Source of the DNA: JAENVT01 sp031430695
Lineage (GTDB): Bacteria > Actinomycetota > Acidimicrobiia > Acidimicrobiales > Ilumatobacteraceae
Direction of reading: 5' to 3'
Length of the DNA stretch: 64,000 nucleotides
Assembly: GCA_031430695.1 (NCBI GenBank)
Contig: JANPBZ010000074.1
Location: forward strand, 1-64,000
The stretch's first letter is position 1. Each line of letters starts with the position of its first letter. This document shows positions 31,910-40,169 of the stretch, in pieces. A program made the position numbers and the translations under genes. Under the pieces are notes generated by a model that did no database searches, had not been told where the DNA came from, and saw only the letters and a program-made list of their open reading frames with translations.

Positions 31910-33223
31910 ATGGGGAATCGACGTGTTCGAGTGATGTGGGCCGATCTCAACGGTTTGTCGCATGGCCGGTACGTGCCGCGTGCCAGGCTGCTCGAGCACG
32001 GACATCACGCGGTCACGACGCTGACAATGGGCATCAATCGCGACATCCTTCCCGTTGAAGGCTATGGCCCAGACGTCGGCTTCGCCGATCTGACCACCGT
32101 GCCGCTCGCCGAGTCGGTGCGACCCGGATGGGAGGTCGACACCGATGTTGCGATCGCCGACCTCGAGTACAACGGGCAGCCGCTGGCGCTGTGCCCGCGC
32201 GCCGCGCTGAGGCGTGCAGTCGACGCCTGGGCAGCGCTCGGGTACGAGCCGCACCTGGGGTTCGAGATGGAGTTCTACGTCATGCAACCCGATGCCGATG
32301 CGCCGGGAGGGTTCGGACCGCTGAACCTTCCATCACATCGCGTCTACGGGGTCGGCATGGGTGGAGACAACACCGGCTTGATGTTCGACATGTTCGACGC
32401 AGCGGAGCAGTGCGAGCTCAATCTCGAGGGAATCCTGGGCGAGTTCCATCCTGGTCAGATGGAGCTCAACCTGAAGTACGGCCCGGCGCTCGACGCGGCG
32501 GACCGCGCGTTCATCTGCAAGGAGATGACCCGCGAGCTGGCCGCCCGCAAGGGGTATTGGATCACCTACATGGGCAGGCCGATGGCCCACCTGGTCGGCA
32601 GCGGTCTGCACATCAACATGTCGCTCACGCCGGTGCAGGGTGGTGCGAACGCGTTCGACGATCCGCACGCCGAGCATGGGTTGTCGACCTTGGCGCGCCA
32701 GTGCATCGGTGGCCTGATCGCCCATCATGAGGGGATGGCCGCGATGTCGGCGCCACTCGTCAACAGTTACAAGCGGTTGGTCCCCGGGATCATCGCCGGC
32801 TACTGGGCCAACTGGGGTCTCGACAACCGCATCAGCACATATCGCGTTCCCTACGAACGCGGGCCGGGCACGCGTATCGAGAATCGGATGCCGTGCGGTA
32901 GCGCCAATCCATACCTTGCCGCAGCCGTCATGCTCAATGCGGCGCTGCTCGGTGTCGTCGATGGTCGCGACTGTGGTGATCCGCAGATCGGCGACGGTGA
33001 CACCGAGCCCAACACGGACCGTCACACTCCACACGATCTCGGCGAAGCCCTCGCCGCGCTCGAGGCCGACTCGGTCTTGTGCGAGGCGATGGGCCCCGAT
33101 CTGGTGAAGGCCTTCCTGACCATCCGCAAGGACGAACTGGCCAAGTGGGAACTGGCCGACGGCACGTGGGATGTCGAGTCCATCTCTCCGTGGGAGCTCG
33201 GGCAGTACCTGCCGTTCTTCTAG
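31910..33223 (+). CDS. Glutamine synthetase family ligase (gamma-glutamyl-amine synthetase-like)
   Basis: 437 residues with the GS catalytic signatures: 'GFEMEFYV' (metal Glu pair), 'GEFHPGQMELNL', 'GSGLHINMSL' and 'RIENRMPCGSANPYLAAA'. It is shorter than GlnA type I and lacks the Tyr adenylylation loop I would expect, so it resembles PuuA/GlnA3-4-type enzymes that glutamylate amines. Substrate unknown; the upstream permease suggests an imported amine. ATG 8 nt after TAGCGT (31896-31901). The end overlaps the convergent methyltransferase by 4 bp. Confidence 0.82.
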   Translation: MGNRRVRVMWADLNGLSHGRYVPRARLLEHGHHAVTTLTMGINRDILPVEGYGPDVGFADLTTVPLAESVRPGWEVDTDVAIADLEYNGQPLALCPRAALRRAVDAWAALGYEPHLGFEMEFYVMQPDADAPGGFGPLNLPSHRVYGVGMGGDNTGLMFDMFDAAEQCELNLEGILGEFHPGQMELNLKYGPALDAADRAFICKEMTRELAARKGYWITYMGRPMAHLVGSGLHINMSLTPVQGGANAFDDPHAEHGLSTLARQCIGGLIAHHEGMAAMSAPLVNSYKRLVPGIIAGYWANWGLDNRISTYRVPYERGPGTRIENRMPCGSANPYLAAAVMLNAALLGVVDGRDCGDPQIGDGDTEPNTDRHTPHDLGEALAALEADSVLCEAMGPDLVKAFLTIRKDELAKWELADGTWDVESISPWELGQYLPFF

Positions 33224-34041
33224 AGCTTCGTCGCTTGCAAGGTGTACGAACAGGCGAGACGCCACGGTCGATCGCGCACCCGCCACTCACCCAACCCGCC
33301 CTGCTCCATCTGGCCTGGCAATGCCTCCCACGGTACGCTGTCATGCTCGACGAGGCCGCTCACCTGCATACCCGAATCGATCAGTGCGGTCACGATCTCG
33401 CCGAGGCCATGATTCCAGCTATGAGTGATGTTCTGGGTGAAGGCGGAGTCGGTGGCCACATAGGTACCCGCGTCCTCGTCGATCAGCGGTTCGGGTCGCT
33501 CGAAGTACGGGTACCCGATCACCAGATCATCGGTGCGTAACTCGTCGAGCGACCACATCACAGGGTGTCCTTCACGGATGAACAGGCGTCCGCCCTGGCG
33601 TAGCAGCCCTGACACCACCTGTGCCCACCGCTTCACGTCCGGCAGCCAACACAACGCTCCGACCCCGGTGTAGACCAGGTCGTAACCGGCCGCGGGCAGA
33701 ACATCGAGCGCGTCGTAGACGTTGGATTCGACGAACTCGACCGGGGTTCGGGCCGACGTCGACAGCCGCTGCGCCTCTGCCACCGAAGCTCCTGAGAAGT
33801 CCAGTCCGGTCATGACGGCTCCGAGCCGGGCGAGCGAGATGGTGTCGGTGCCGATATGACACTGCAGGTGCACACCGAGTAGGCCGCGCACATCACCGAG
33901 CAGCGGGATGTCGAACCTGACCACCTCGCTCAAGAAGTCGGGCTCGGCGATGAAGCGTTCACAGGCATAGTCGGGCGAGGCCGCGTGCGCAGGTGCTCGA
34001 TCGTCCCAGTTGGCTCGATTCAGGTCGATGTAACTTGTCAT
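33220..34041 (-). CDS. Class I SAM-dependent methyltransferase
   Basis: 273 residues. SAM-binding motif I region 'GVHLQCHIGTDTISLARLGA' with 'VTGLDFSGASVAEA'-like motif II, and 'YDLVYTGVGALCWLPD' as motif IV. Related proteins modify small molecules. Third gene of the acyl-CoA-dehydrogenase-like / TetR operon, 19 nt after tetR. A role in the catabolic block is unclear. Confidence 0.78.
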   Translation of the reverse strand: MTSYIDLNRANWDDRAPAHAASPDYACERFIAEPDFLSEVVRFDIPLLGDVRGLLGVHLQCHIGTDTISLARLGAVMTGLDFSGASVAEAQRLSTSARTPVEFVESNVYDALDVLPAAGYDLVYTGVGALCWLPDVKRWAQVVSGLLRQGGRLFIREGHPVMWSLDELRTDDLVIGYPYFERPEPLIDEDAGTYVATDSAFTQNITHSWNHGLGEIVTALIDSGMQVSGLVEHDSVPWEALPGQMEQGGLGEWRVRDRPWRLACSYTLQATKL

Positions 34042-34060
34042 GAGAAAACGCTGCCACATC

Positions 34061-34693
34061 TCAACCGAGGGCCTCGACTCCATCCAGCAAGCGATCGAGC
34101 GCGTAGGCAAAGCGCTCGTCGGCGGTGCCGGGGTACAGCGATGCCGCCATGTCGACCGAGTGCGGGAAGAAGCGGGCATCGAGTGCCGCATAGTCCGCAC
34201 GCCACTCGGCGTAGACGTGATCGCGTGCAGGTGCGGGCATCGATGCCAGCGTCGCGTCGATTGCGGCCGACCCGATCGTGAGTTCGATCACAGCGTGGTA
34301 CGCCTGCGCCGCAGCCGCTGATGCGAACCCCGCGTCGCTCAGGGTGGCAAGGATCGCCTCGGTGATCAGCAATTCGTTGCGATGCCTCGGCGGAGCGCCG
34401 CGCACCAGCGACGCAAGTGCCGGCTGGGCGAGATTCGCCGCACGAATGCGGATGCACAGCTCGCGAATGAAGTCACGCCACGACGATGTGGGCAGACCAT
34501 CGACCACCCCGGCCAGGCTGCGGTCGCCCATCGCGCGGAGCAGTTCGTCCTTGCTGCGGAAGTGGCGATAGATCGCCGTCGGATCGGCATCGAGTGCTTC
34601 ACCCAACCGTCGCACCGAAAATTGCTCGAATCCCACCTCGCCGATCACGTCGATCGCGGCATTCACGATGATGGCGGGTGTCAGCCGTGCCAT
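34061..34693 (-). CDS. TetR family transcriptional regulator
   Basis: 210 residues; N-terminal helix-turn-helix 'FSVRRLGEALDADPTAIYRHFRSKDELL', then a helical ligand domain. It starts 13 nt after the flavoprotein gene, so it is transcribed from the divergent promoter that carries the palindrome at 35900-35916. That palindrome is its likely operator, giving autoregulation together with control of the NicD/NicX-like pair. Effector unknown. Confidence 0.87.
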   Translation of the reverse strand: MARLTPAIIVNAAIDVIGEVGFEQFSVRRLGEALDADPTAIYRHFRSKDELLRAMGDRSLAGVVDGLPTSSWRDFIRELCIRIRAANLAQPALASLVRGAPPRHRNELLITEAILATLSDAGFASAAAAQAYHAVIELTIGSAAIDATLASMPAPARDHVYAEWRADYAALDARFFPHSVDMAASLYPGTADERFAYALDRLLDGVEALG

Positions 34694-34706
34694 GAGTGTC
34701 GGCTCA

Positions 34707-35870
34707 TCAGTCGTACAGGCGAGCCGTCGCCAACCGCTCCAGACACACCTCGGCGCTCCATGGCAGCATCAGTGACCCGAGCCGGGCATCGCGGTACATG
34801 CGCTCCAGTGGCAGGTGCTTGAGCATCGCTTGACCACCGCACACACGGATGGCAGTCGAGGCAACCTCAGCGGCGTGCTCCATCACGGTATAAGCCGCGG
34901 ACCAACCGAGCACCAAGTCATCCTCACATGGGTCGAGCATGGCTTCGTCGACAGCGCGGTACAGCAGCGCCCTGGCCTGCTGGTGACGCAGTTGCATCTG
35001 TGCCCAGCCGGCCTGCTTCATCGGATGATCGCGTCGGGCGCCTGCTGTCTGGCCGGGCAGTTCGCCGCGCAGGTACGCCCGGGTCGTGTCGAGCACTCCG
35101 CCAGTCAGACCGAGATAGCTGGGACACAACGACAAGAACAACCACGGATACCTGTCGGCTGCCTGGTTGTACACGCCGGCCGGCAGCCACTCGTTGCTCG
35201 CAGGCACGAAGACGTCGTCCATCAGCAGAGTCCGCGACACCGTGCCGCGCATGCCGAGCGGGTCCCAGTCGTCAAGACTGGAGACACCCTCTGCTGTGGC
35301 CGGCACTCCGAGGAAACGGATCGCGTCGTCGCCAGGAACCTGGCAGATGACGTTGTAGAAGTTGGCCGCACCCGACAACGACGCGAAGATCTTGCGACCG
35401 GTCACTCGCCAGCCACCGTCGACGGGCCGAGCCCGAGTTGCGACGCCGGCGGTGGCGCCGGGCGCGAGTCCTTCCGAGAACGGCTGGCTGTGGATGTGAC
35501 CACGCTCGACCACGCCGCGGAACATGTGTGCACGGATCTGCTCGTGGGCGGCTCGCTCGGCGTCAGTCAGAGTCAGCGAGTCGGCCACCTGGCCGCACCA
35601 CAGCATGGTGGCGTTGTGCATGTTGAAGGTCAGAGCAGTCGCCCCGCAGTACCGGCCGATCTCCTCGCTGACGCGCACGTAGTCGGCGTAGCTCGCGCCG
35701 AGGCCACCGTGCTCGGTGGGAACACACAGCGCCAGCAGGCCCTCTCGTCGGAAGTCGGCGAAGTTCTCGAACGGGAAGCTGGCCTCGCGGTCATAGCGCA
35801 CGGCACGTTCGCTGAGCACCGGTCCCAAAGCGCGGACACGTTGGACCAACTCGTCGCGATCGACCGTCAT
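34707..35870 (-). CDS. Acyl-CoA dehydrogenase-like flavoprotein
   Basis: 387 residues, full acyl-CoA dehydrogenase fold: 'CVPTEHGGLGASYADYVRVSEEIGRY', the middle beta domain ('GGWRVTGRKIFASLSGAANFYNV'), and C-terminal helices ending 'LPLERMYRDARLGSLMLPWSAE'. The fold is shared by group D flavin monooxygenases (DszC- and HpaB-like, including pyridine-ring monooxygenases), so with a NicX-like dioxygenase across the promoter it may hydroxylate an N-heterocycle instead of dehydrogenating a CoA ester. No flavin reductase is seen nearby. ATG 6 nt after CAGAAT (35882-35877). Confidence 0.78.
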   Translation of the reverse strand: MTVDRDELVQRVRALGPVLSERAVRYDREASFPFENFADFRREGLLALCVPTEHGGLGASYADYVRVSEEIGRYCGATALTFNMHNATMLWCGQVADSLTLTDAERAAHEQIRAHMFRGVVERGHIHSQPFSEGLAPGATAGVATRARPVDGGWRVTGRKIFASLSGAANFYNVICQVPGDDAIRFLGVPATAEGVSSLDDWDPLGMRGTVSRTLLMDDVFVPASNEWLPAGVYNQAADRYPWLFLSLCPSYLGLTGGVLDTTRAYLRGELPGQTAGARRDHPMKQAGWAQMQLRHQQARALLYRAVDEAMLDPCEDDLVLGWSAAYTVMEHAAEVASTAIRVCGGQAMLKHLPLERMYRDARLGSLMLPWSAEVCLERLATARLYD

Positions 35871-35876
35871 GTCGTG

Positions 35877-35939
35877 ATTCTGGAGCGTTGTCGATCCGAT
35901 GTCAACACCGTTGACAAATGGGCCTGAGCAGGGAAGACT
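35877..35939. promoter_or_regulatory. Symmetric divergent promoter with a central perfect palindrome
   Basis: TGTCAAC-ACC-GTTGACA (35900-35916) is a perfect 17-bp inverted repeat. Each arm contains TTGACA, a consensus -35, one per strand: plus 35911-35916 with -10 AAGACT (35934-35939), and minus 35905-35900 with -10 CAGAAT (35882-35877). Both have 17-bp spacers and both start codons (35946 GTG, 35870 ATG) lie 6 nt past the -10. A repressor bound here would shut both promoters. Confidence 0.72.
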
Positions 35940-35945
35940 GCATCG

Positions 35946-36758
35946 GTGACCACTGCGGCCGATGTTGAGGGCGCCCGCTTCGCCTGGCGTGAGTCGGGCG
36001 ATGGGCCAGCGCTTGTCCTGCTGCACGGCCTGGGCGGCAGCCGGCTGTCATGGGAGCCTCAGCTCCAGGTGCTGGGGCGCGAGCATCGTGTGGTGGCGTG
36101 GGACATGCCCGGCTACGGGGCGTCGGCGGCACTCGCGGGTGAGGTGACCTTCACGGCACTCGCCGATGCCGTAATCGACCTGTTCGATGCGCTCGGTGCC
36201 GCGACAGCACATCTCGCCGGCATCTCGTTCGGAGGGATGATCGCCCAATACGTCGCTGCCCGGTATCCGTCACGGGTGCTCAGCCTGACGTTGCTGTCGA
36301 CCAGTCCGGCATTCGGCCTCGATGGTACGAAGCCCGACGAATGGCGTGCCGCCCGGCTGGCGCCGCTCGACGCAGGTCGCGAACCCGCCGACTTCGCCGA
36401 CGGCGTACTCGCCGCGATCGCGGGTCCGCAGATCTCACCAGAAGCGTTGGCCGGCCAACGCGCAGCGATGGAGAGAGTGACGGGAGCCGCGTTGCGAAGC
36501 TCGATCGACTGCCTTGTCACGCACGACAGCCGGGGGCTGTTGCCGACCGTCACCGCACCGACGTTGTGCGCGGCCGGCGAACTCGACCAGGAAACTCCGG
36601 TCGCCTACGCATTCGCGCTGGCGGACTTGATCCCGGGTGCCAGGCTGGTGGTCGTCCCGCAGGCCGGCCATCTCCTGAATGTCGAAGCGCCGGACGCGGT
36701 GAATCAATTGCTCGCCGTGCAGATGCAGCGAGTTGCGATACGGAGCGCGGAGCGATGA
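35946..36758 (+). CDS. Alpha/beta hydrolase, NicD (N-formylmaleamate deformylase)-like
   Basis: 270 residues: 'LLHGLGGSRLSWEPQ' oxyanion region, nucleophile in 'GISFGGM', acid in 'GELDQETPV', histidine in 'PQAGHLLNVEAP'. Family membership alone is generic. The specific call comes from its neighbour: it is translationally coupled (ATGA) to a NicX-like dioxygenase, whose product N-formylmaleamate is the substrate of the alpha/beta hydrolase NicD in nicotinate degradation. GTG 6 nt after AAGACT in the palindromic promoter. Confidence 0.72.
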   Translation: MTTAADVEGARFAWRESGDGPALVLLHGLGGSRLSWEPQLQVLGREHRVVAWDMPGYGASAALAGEVTFTALADAVIDLFDALGAATAHLAGISFGGMIAQYVAARYPSRVLSLTLLSTSPAFGLDGTKPDEWRAARLAPLDAGREPADFADGVLAAIAGPQISPEALAGQRAAMERVTGAALRSSIDCLVTHDSRGLLPTVTAPTLCAAGELDQETPVAYAFALADLIPGARLVVVPQAGHLLNVEAPDAVNQLLAVQMQRVAIRSAER

Positions 36759-37798
36759 CCGAGTGGCGTTTCATCGAGGCATTTGCGGCTCACTTCGGCC
36801 GCTGCGGCCTGGTCGAGGGCGAAGTCGTCGCGCTGCTCAGTGAATCGCAAAGCCGTCCTGCACTTGTCGAGACAGCACGGCTCGCTGCACAGTCGCTCGG
36901 TGGTCGCATCTTCGACGTCGTCGTGCCGACACCGGCGTCCGCCCATTCGGTGCCAATCCGCTCTACGGGCGCCTCGCAAGCAATCGCCCGAAACCCCGCG
37001 GTCATCTCGGCGCTGTCGACGGCAGGGTTGGTCATCGACTGCACCGTCGAGGGTTTGCTGCATGCACCGGAACTCGGCGCGATCCTTGGTGGCGGTGCCC
37101 GAGTCCTGATGATCTCCAACGAGCATCCCGACATCTTCGAGCGGCTCGGTTGGGACGACGATCTCCCGCGGCGTGTCGAGTTGGCCCACGAGCGGTTGGA
37201 AGCGGCCAGCGAGATGCACGTGACCAGCGCCGCCGGCACTGACCTCAGGGTGAATCTGGATGGAGCGTTCACCGCGGGATCCACCGGTCTGACCGCCGGT
37301 CCGGGCTCGATCGCTCACTGGCCGGGTGGTCTGGTGATCGCGTTCCCTGCGGCGAACACGGTGAACGGCACGTTGATCATGGCTGAGGGCGATCTGAACC
37401 TGACGTTCAACCGCGTTGTGGAATCGCCGATCGAACTGACCATCGCCGACGATCACATCACCGAGATCGCCGGCCATGGCGTCGATACCCAGCTTTTTCG
37501 TTCGTACCTCGCGGCGTTCGGCGATCGGGCGAGCTACGCCACCAGTCACGTCGGCTGGGGCATGAACTCCGCTGCGCGCTGGGAGTCCGTCGAGTTGTAC
37601 GACCGCCGTGAGACGTGGGGCACCGAGGCCCGCGCCGTCGCCGGCAACTTTCTGTACTCAACGGGCGCCAACGAGGTCGCCGGTCGGTTCACGGCCGGCC
37701 ACTTCGACTTGCCGATGCGGCACTGCACGGTCACACTCGACGGAGTTGTGGTGGTCGAGCGAGGCGAGTTGGTCGCCGAGTTGCGCAGCCCTCAGTAA
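36755..37798 (+). CDS. NicX-like 2,5-dihydroxypyridine 5,6-dioxygenase
   Basis: 347 residues (NicX is about 350). The family looks like M29 aminopeptidases but is an Fe(II) ring-cleaving dioxygenase. The iron ligands are present: H265 in 'SHVGWGMN', and H316 and D318 in 'GHFDLPMRHC', matching NicX H265, H318 and D320. Also conserved are 'GNFLYSTGANEV' and 'TVTLDGVVVVERGEL'. It should open a 2,5-dihydroxypyridine to N-formylmaleamate. Maleamate amidase and maleate isomerase are not in the window, so the pathway's end lies elsewhere or differs. Its ATG overlaps the upstream hydrolase TGA. Confidence 0.83.
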   Translation: MTEWRFIEAFAAHFGRCGLVEGEVVALLSESQSRPALVETARLAAQSLGGRIFDVVVPTPASAHSVPIRSTGASQAIARNPAVISALSTAGLVIDCTVEGLLHAPELGAILGGGARVLMISNEHPDIFERLGWDDDLPRRVELAHERLEAASEMHVTSAAGTDLRVNLDGAFTAGSTGLTAGPGSIAHWPGGLVIAFPAANTVNGTLIMAEGDLNLTFNRVVESPIELTIADDHITEIAGHGVDTQLFRSYLAAFGDRASYATSHVGWGMNSAARWESVELYDRRETWGTEARAVAGNFLYSTGANEVAGRFTAGHFDLPMRHCTVTLDGVVVVERGELVAELRSPQ

Positions 37799-38001
37799 GC
37801 CGCTATCCGGGAACGGTCTCCAGCCTGTACTGCGCACGCTCCGCCTGCGCCATGTCGGCGATCTCGTCGATCTCCTCTTTCTGGAAGCGACAGCCGCTTC
37901 AACCGCATTTCAACCGTGCGCATGCGGAAAGCGTAGACAATACGCTTGGCATTGGAAGTCAGTGCGTGCCGACGCGCAGCCGCGCGGGCATGATTGGGGC
38001 C

Positions 38002-39066
38002 GTGCGCGTCGCCTACACACTGGAGCAATGCTGGCACCGGGTGCCTGGTGGCACCGGTGTTGCCGCGATGCGTGTCGCCGAGTTCATGAGCGAGCAGCGC
38101 GACGTGACGCTGATCGGTGTTGCCGGGCGTCATGCGCATGTTCCGAGCGAGCCATGGTCGCCGGCCATACCCATCGCCCACCTTCCCGTCGGTGGGCCAT
38201 TGCTCTATGACCTGTGGCTCCGGCGAGGCTGGCCGAAGGTCGAGCGTGCCACGGGGCCGATCGACGTGGCCCATGCGACGACGGTGATCCCGTGTGCGAC
38301 CGACGCTCCGTTGGTGGTGACCGTGCATGACCTGGCCTTCCTGCATGACCCGTCGCAGTTCACCCGACGCGGCAACCGCATCTTTCGCCTCAGCCTCGAT
38401 CAGGTTCGTCGTCGAGCCAATCTGGTGCTGTGCAGCAGCCAGGCAACGATGGATGACTGTTTGTCGGCGGGTGTCGACGCCGATCGCCTGCGCCTCGTGC
38501 CGCTCGGCGTCGATGCCGCCAGGGCAGACGCTGCCGAGACGGCACGAGTCACCGCGTTGTACCGGCTACCCGAGCGCTATCTGCTGTTCGTCGGAACCGT
38601 CGAGCCGCGAAAGAACCTACGCGGCCTGGTCGACGCGGTCTCGCGACTCGAGGATCCGCTTCCGCTGGTCGTGGCCGGAGCCGCCGGCTGGGGTGACATC
38701 GCGGTTCCATCGAGCGGCGACGTCAGATTCATCGGCTTTGTGCCTGCGCCGGACCTCGCCGGCCTGTACGCGGGGGCTGAGGTGTTCTGCTACCCGAGCG
38801 AGCGAGAGGGCTACGGATTGCCGGTGCTCGAAGCCATGGCGCAGGGCACTCCTGTCGTCACCAGTCGCGGCACAGCGACCGAGGAGACAGCCGATGGCGC
38901 TGCAGTGCTTGTTGACCCGCTGAATCCCGATGACATTGCGCGAGGGATCGCCGAAGCGAGTGAGCATCGCCAAGCGCTGGCCGCGAAGGGCCTGGATCGC
39001 GCCGATCGGGCGACGTGGCGTGAAACAGCACGCCTGACCGCCGACGCGTATCGGGAGCTGTGCTGA
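38002..39066 (+). CDS. GT4-type glycosyltransferase
   Basis: 354 residues, GT-B fold: 'VVTVHDLAFL', 'RYLLFVGTVEPRKNLRGLVDAV', and the C-terminal 'EREGYGLPVLEAMAQGTPVVTS' nucleotide-sugar site. GTG at 38002 is 7 nt after CATGAT; an in-frame ATG at 37990 is possible but has no ribosome site. First of three glycosyltransferases joined by 1-4-nt overlaps, probably building the rhamnose/mannose-containing envelope glycan. The preceding 37799-38001 holds no convincing gene. Confidence 0.83.
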   Translation: MRVAYTLEQCWHRVPGGTGVAAMRVAEFMSEQRDVTLIGVAGRHAHVPSEPWSPAIPIAHLPVGGPLLYDLWLRRGWPKVERATGPIDVAHATTVIPCATDAPLVVTVHDLAFLHDPSQFTRRGNRIFRLSLDQVRRRANLVLCSSQATMDDCLSAGVDADRLRLVPLGVDAARADAAETARVTALYRLPERYLLFVGTVEPRKNLRGLVDAVSRLEDPLPLVVAGAAGWGDIAVPSSGDVRFIGFVPAPDLAGLYAGAEVFCYPSEREGYGLPVLEAMAQGTPVVTSRGTATEETADGAAVLVDPLNPDDIARGIAEASEHRQALAAKGLDRADRATWRETARLTADAYRELC

Positions 39067-40169
39067 TGGCCGACCCGGCAATTGCCGTCAACCTGCTGTG
39101 GTGCGTTCCCGGCGACGTCGGGGGATCCGAGGAGTATCTTGTTCGGCAACTCATCGGGTTGGCAGTGGCCGCGCCCTCCATACAGCCGACGCTGTATGTA
39201 GTCGACGGGTTTGTCGAGGCTCATCGCGACCTGGCCGAAACGTTTCCCACGATCGTCGCCTCGTTCGATGGTGCATCGCGGGCGCGTCGAATCGTTGGTG
39301 AGTCGACGTGGTTCCGTCGTCGAGCAGCGTCCGCTGACTTGCGCCACCATGGCGGTGGAGCAGCGCCGCTGGGTGCTACTCGCCCCTACATCCTCACGAT
39401 CCACGATCTGCAGTACCGCACGTACCCCGAGTACTTCAGTCGCACAAAGCGGGCGTACCTGGCCGCGATGATCGGCCGATCGGTGCGGCGGGCTCGGTTG
39501 GTGACCGTGCCCAGCGAGTACGTGCGCAGTTCCGTGATCGAGGCGTACGGGGTTGCGGCACCGAACGTCCAGGTGGTTCCACACGGATTCGAACCTGACC
39601 TGTTGACCGACTTCACCGACGAGGTCGAACTGCGACGCAAGTACGCGTTGGGTGATGGACCCGTGATCGTCTATCCGGCGGTTACCAACCATCACAAGAA
39701 TCATCGATTCCTGATCGATCTGCTCGGATCGACATGGCGAGATCCCGACCTTCGGCTGGTGCTGACCGGTGCGGATGGCACGGCCGATCCTGAGGTGCGG
39801 GCAGCAACCGACTCGCGGATTCGTCGTGTCGGGCGGGTTCCGTCCGAAGATCGCAATGGCCTGCTGAAGATGGCCGAAGCGATGGTCTTCCCGAGCCGGT
39901 ACGAAGGTTTCGGCGCGCCGTTGATCGAAGCGATGGCTCTCGGTTGTCCCGTCGTCGCCAGCGACTCGACGTGCATTCCCGATGTCGTCGGTGGTGCTGG
40001 TCTCGTGCTGCCGTTGGCGCCCGATGCCTGGTCGGATTCGCTCGACCGGGTGGCGCGCGAACGCGCCACGATGGTCGCCGCCGGGCTGCAGCGCGCTACC
40101 GCGTTCACCGCCCGTGCCTCCGGCGCAGCGTTGGCGGCCGCCTACGCGGCAGCATTGGAACGGTCATGA
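39066..40169 (+). CDS. GT4-type glycosyltransferase
   Basis: 367 residues, GT-B fold. 'LLWCVPGDVGGSEEYLVRQL' is the acceptor-side glycine-rich loop; 'PSRYEGFGAPLIEAMALGCPVVASD' is the donor-binding E-x7-E type motif. It overlaps the previous stop (TGATG) and the next start (ATGA). Donor sugar unknown; GDP-mannose and dTDP-rhamnose are both made by nearby genes. Confidence 0.83.
   Translation: MADPAIAVNLLWCVPGDVGGSEEYLVRQLIGLAVAAPSIQPTLYVVDGFVEAHRDLAETFPTIVASFDGASRARRIVGESTWFRRRAASADLRHHGGGAAPLGATRPYILTIHDLQYRTYPEYFSRTKRAYLAAMIGRSVRRARLVTVPSEYVRSSVIEAYGVAAPNVQVVPHGFEPDLLTDFTDEVELRRKYALGDGPVIVYPAVTNHHKNHRFLIDLLGSTWRDPDLRLVLTGADGTADPEVRAATDSRIRRVGRVPSEDRNGLLKMAEAMVFPSRYEGFGAPLIEAMALGCPVVASDSTCIPDVVGGAGLVLPLAPDAWSDSLDRVARERATMVAAGLQRATAFTARASGAALAAAYAAALERS

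Noticed and set aside
37803..37898. Short minus-strand stretch reading 'QKEEIDEIADMAQAERAQYRLE' before a stop
   Set aside because: Codon use looks coding, but the frame is only 32 codons with an upstream stop and no start codon. It could be the tail of a lost gene; too little to annotate.
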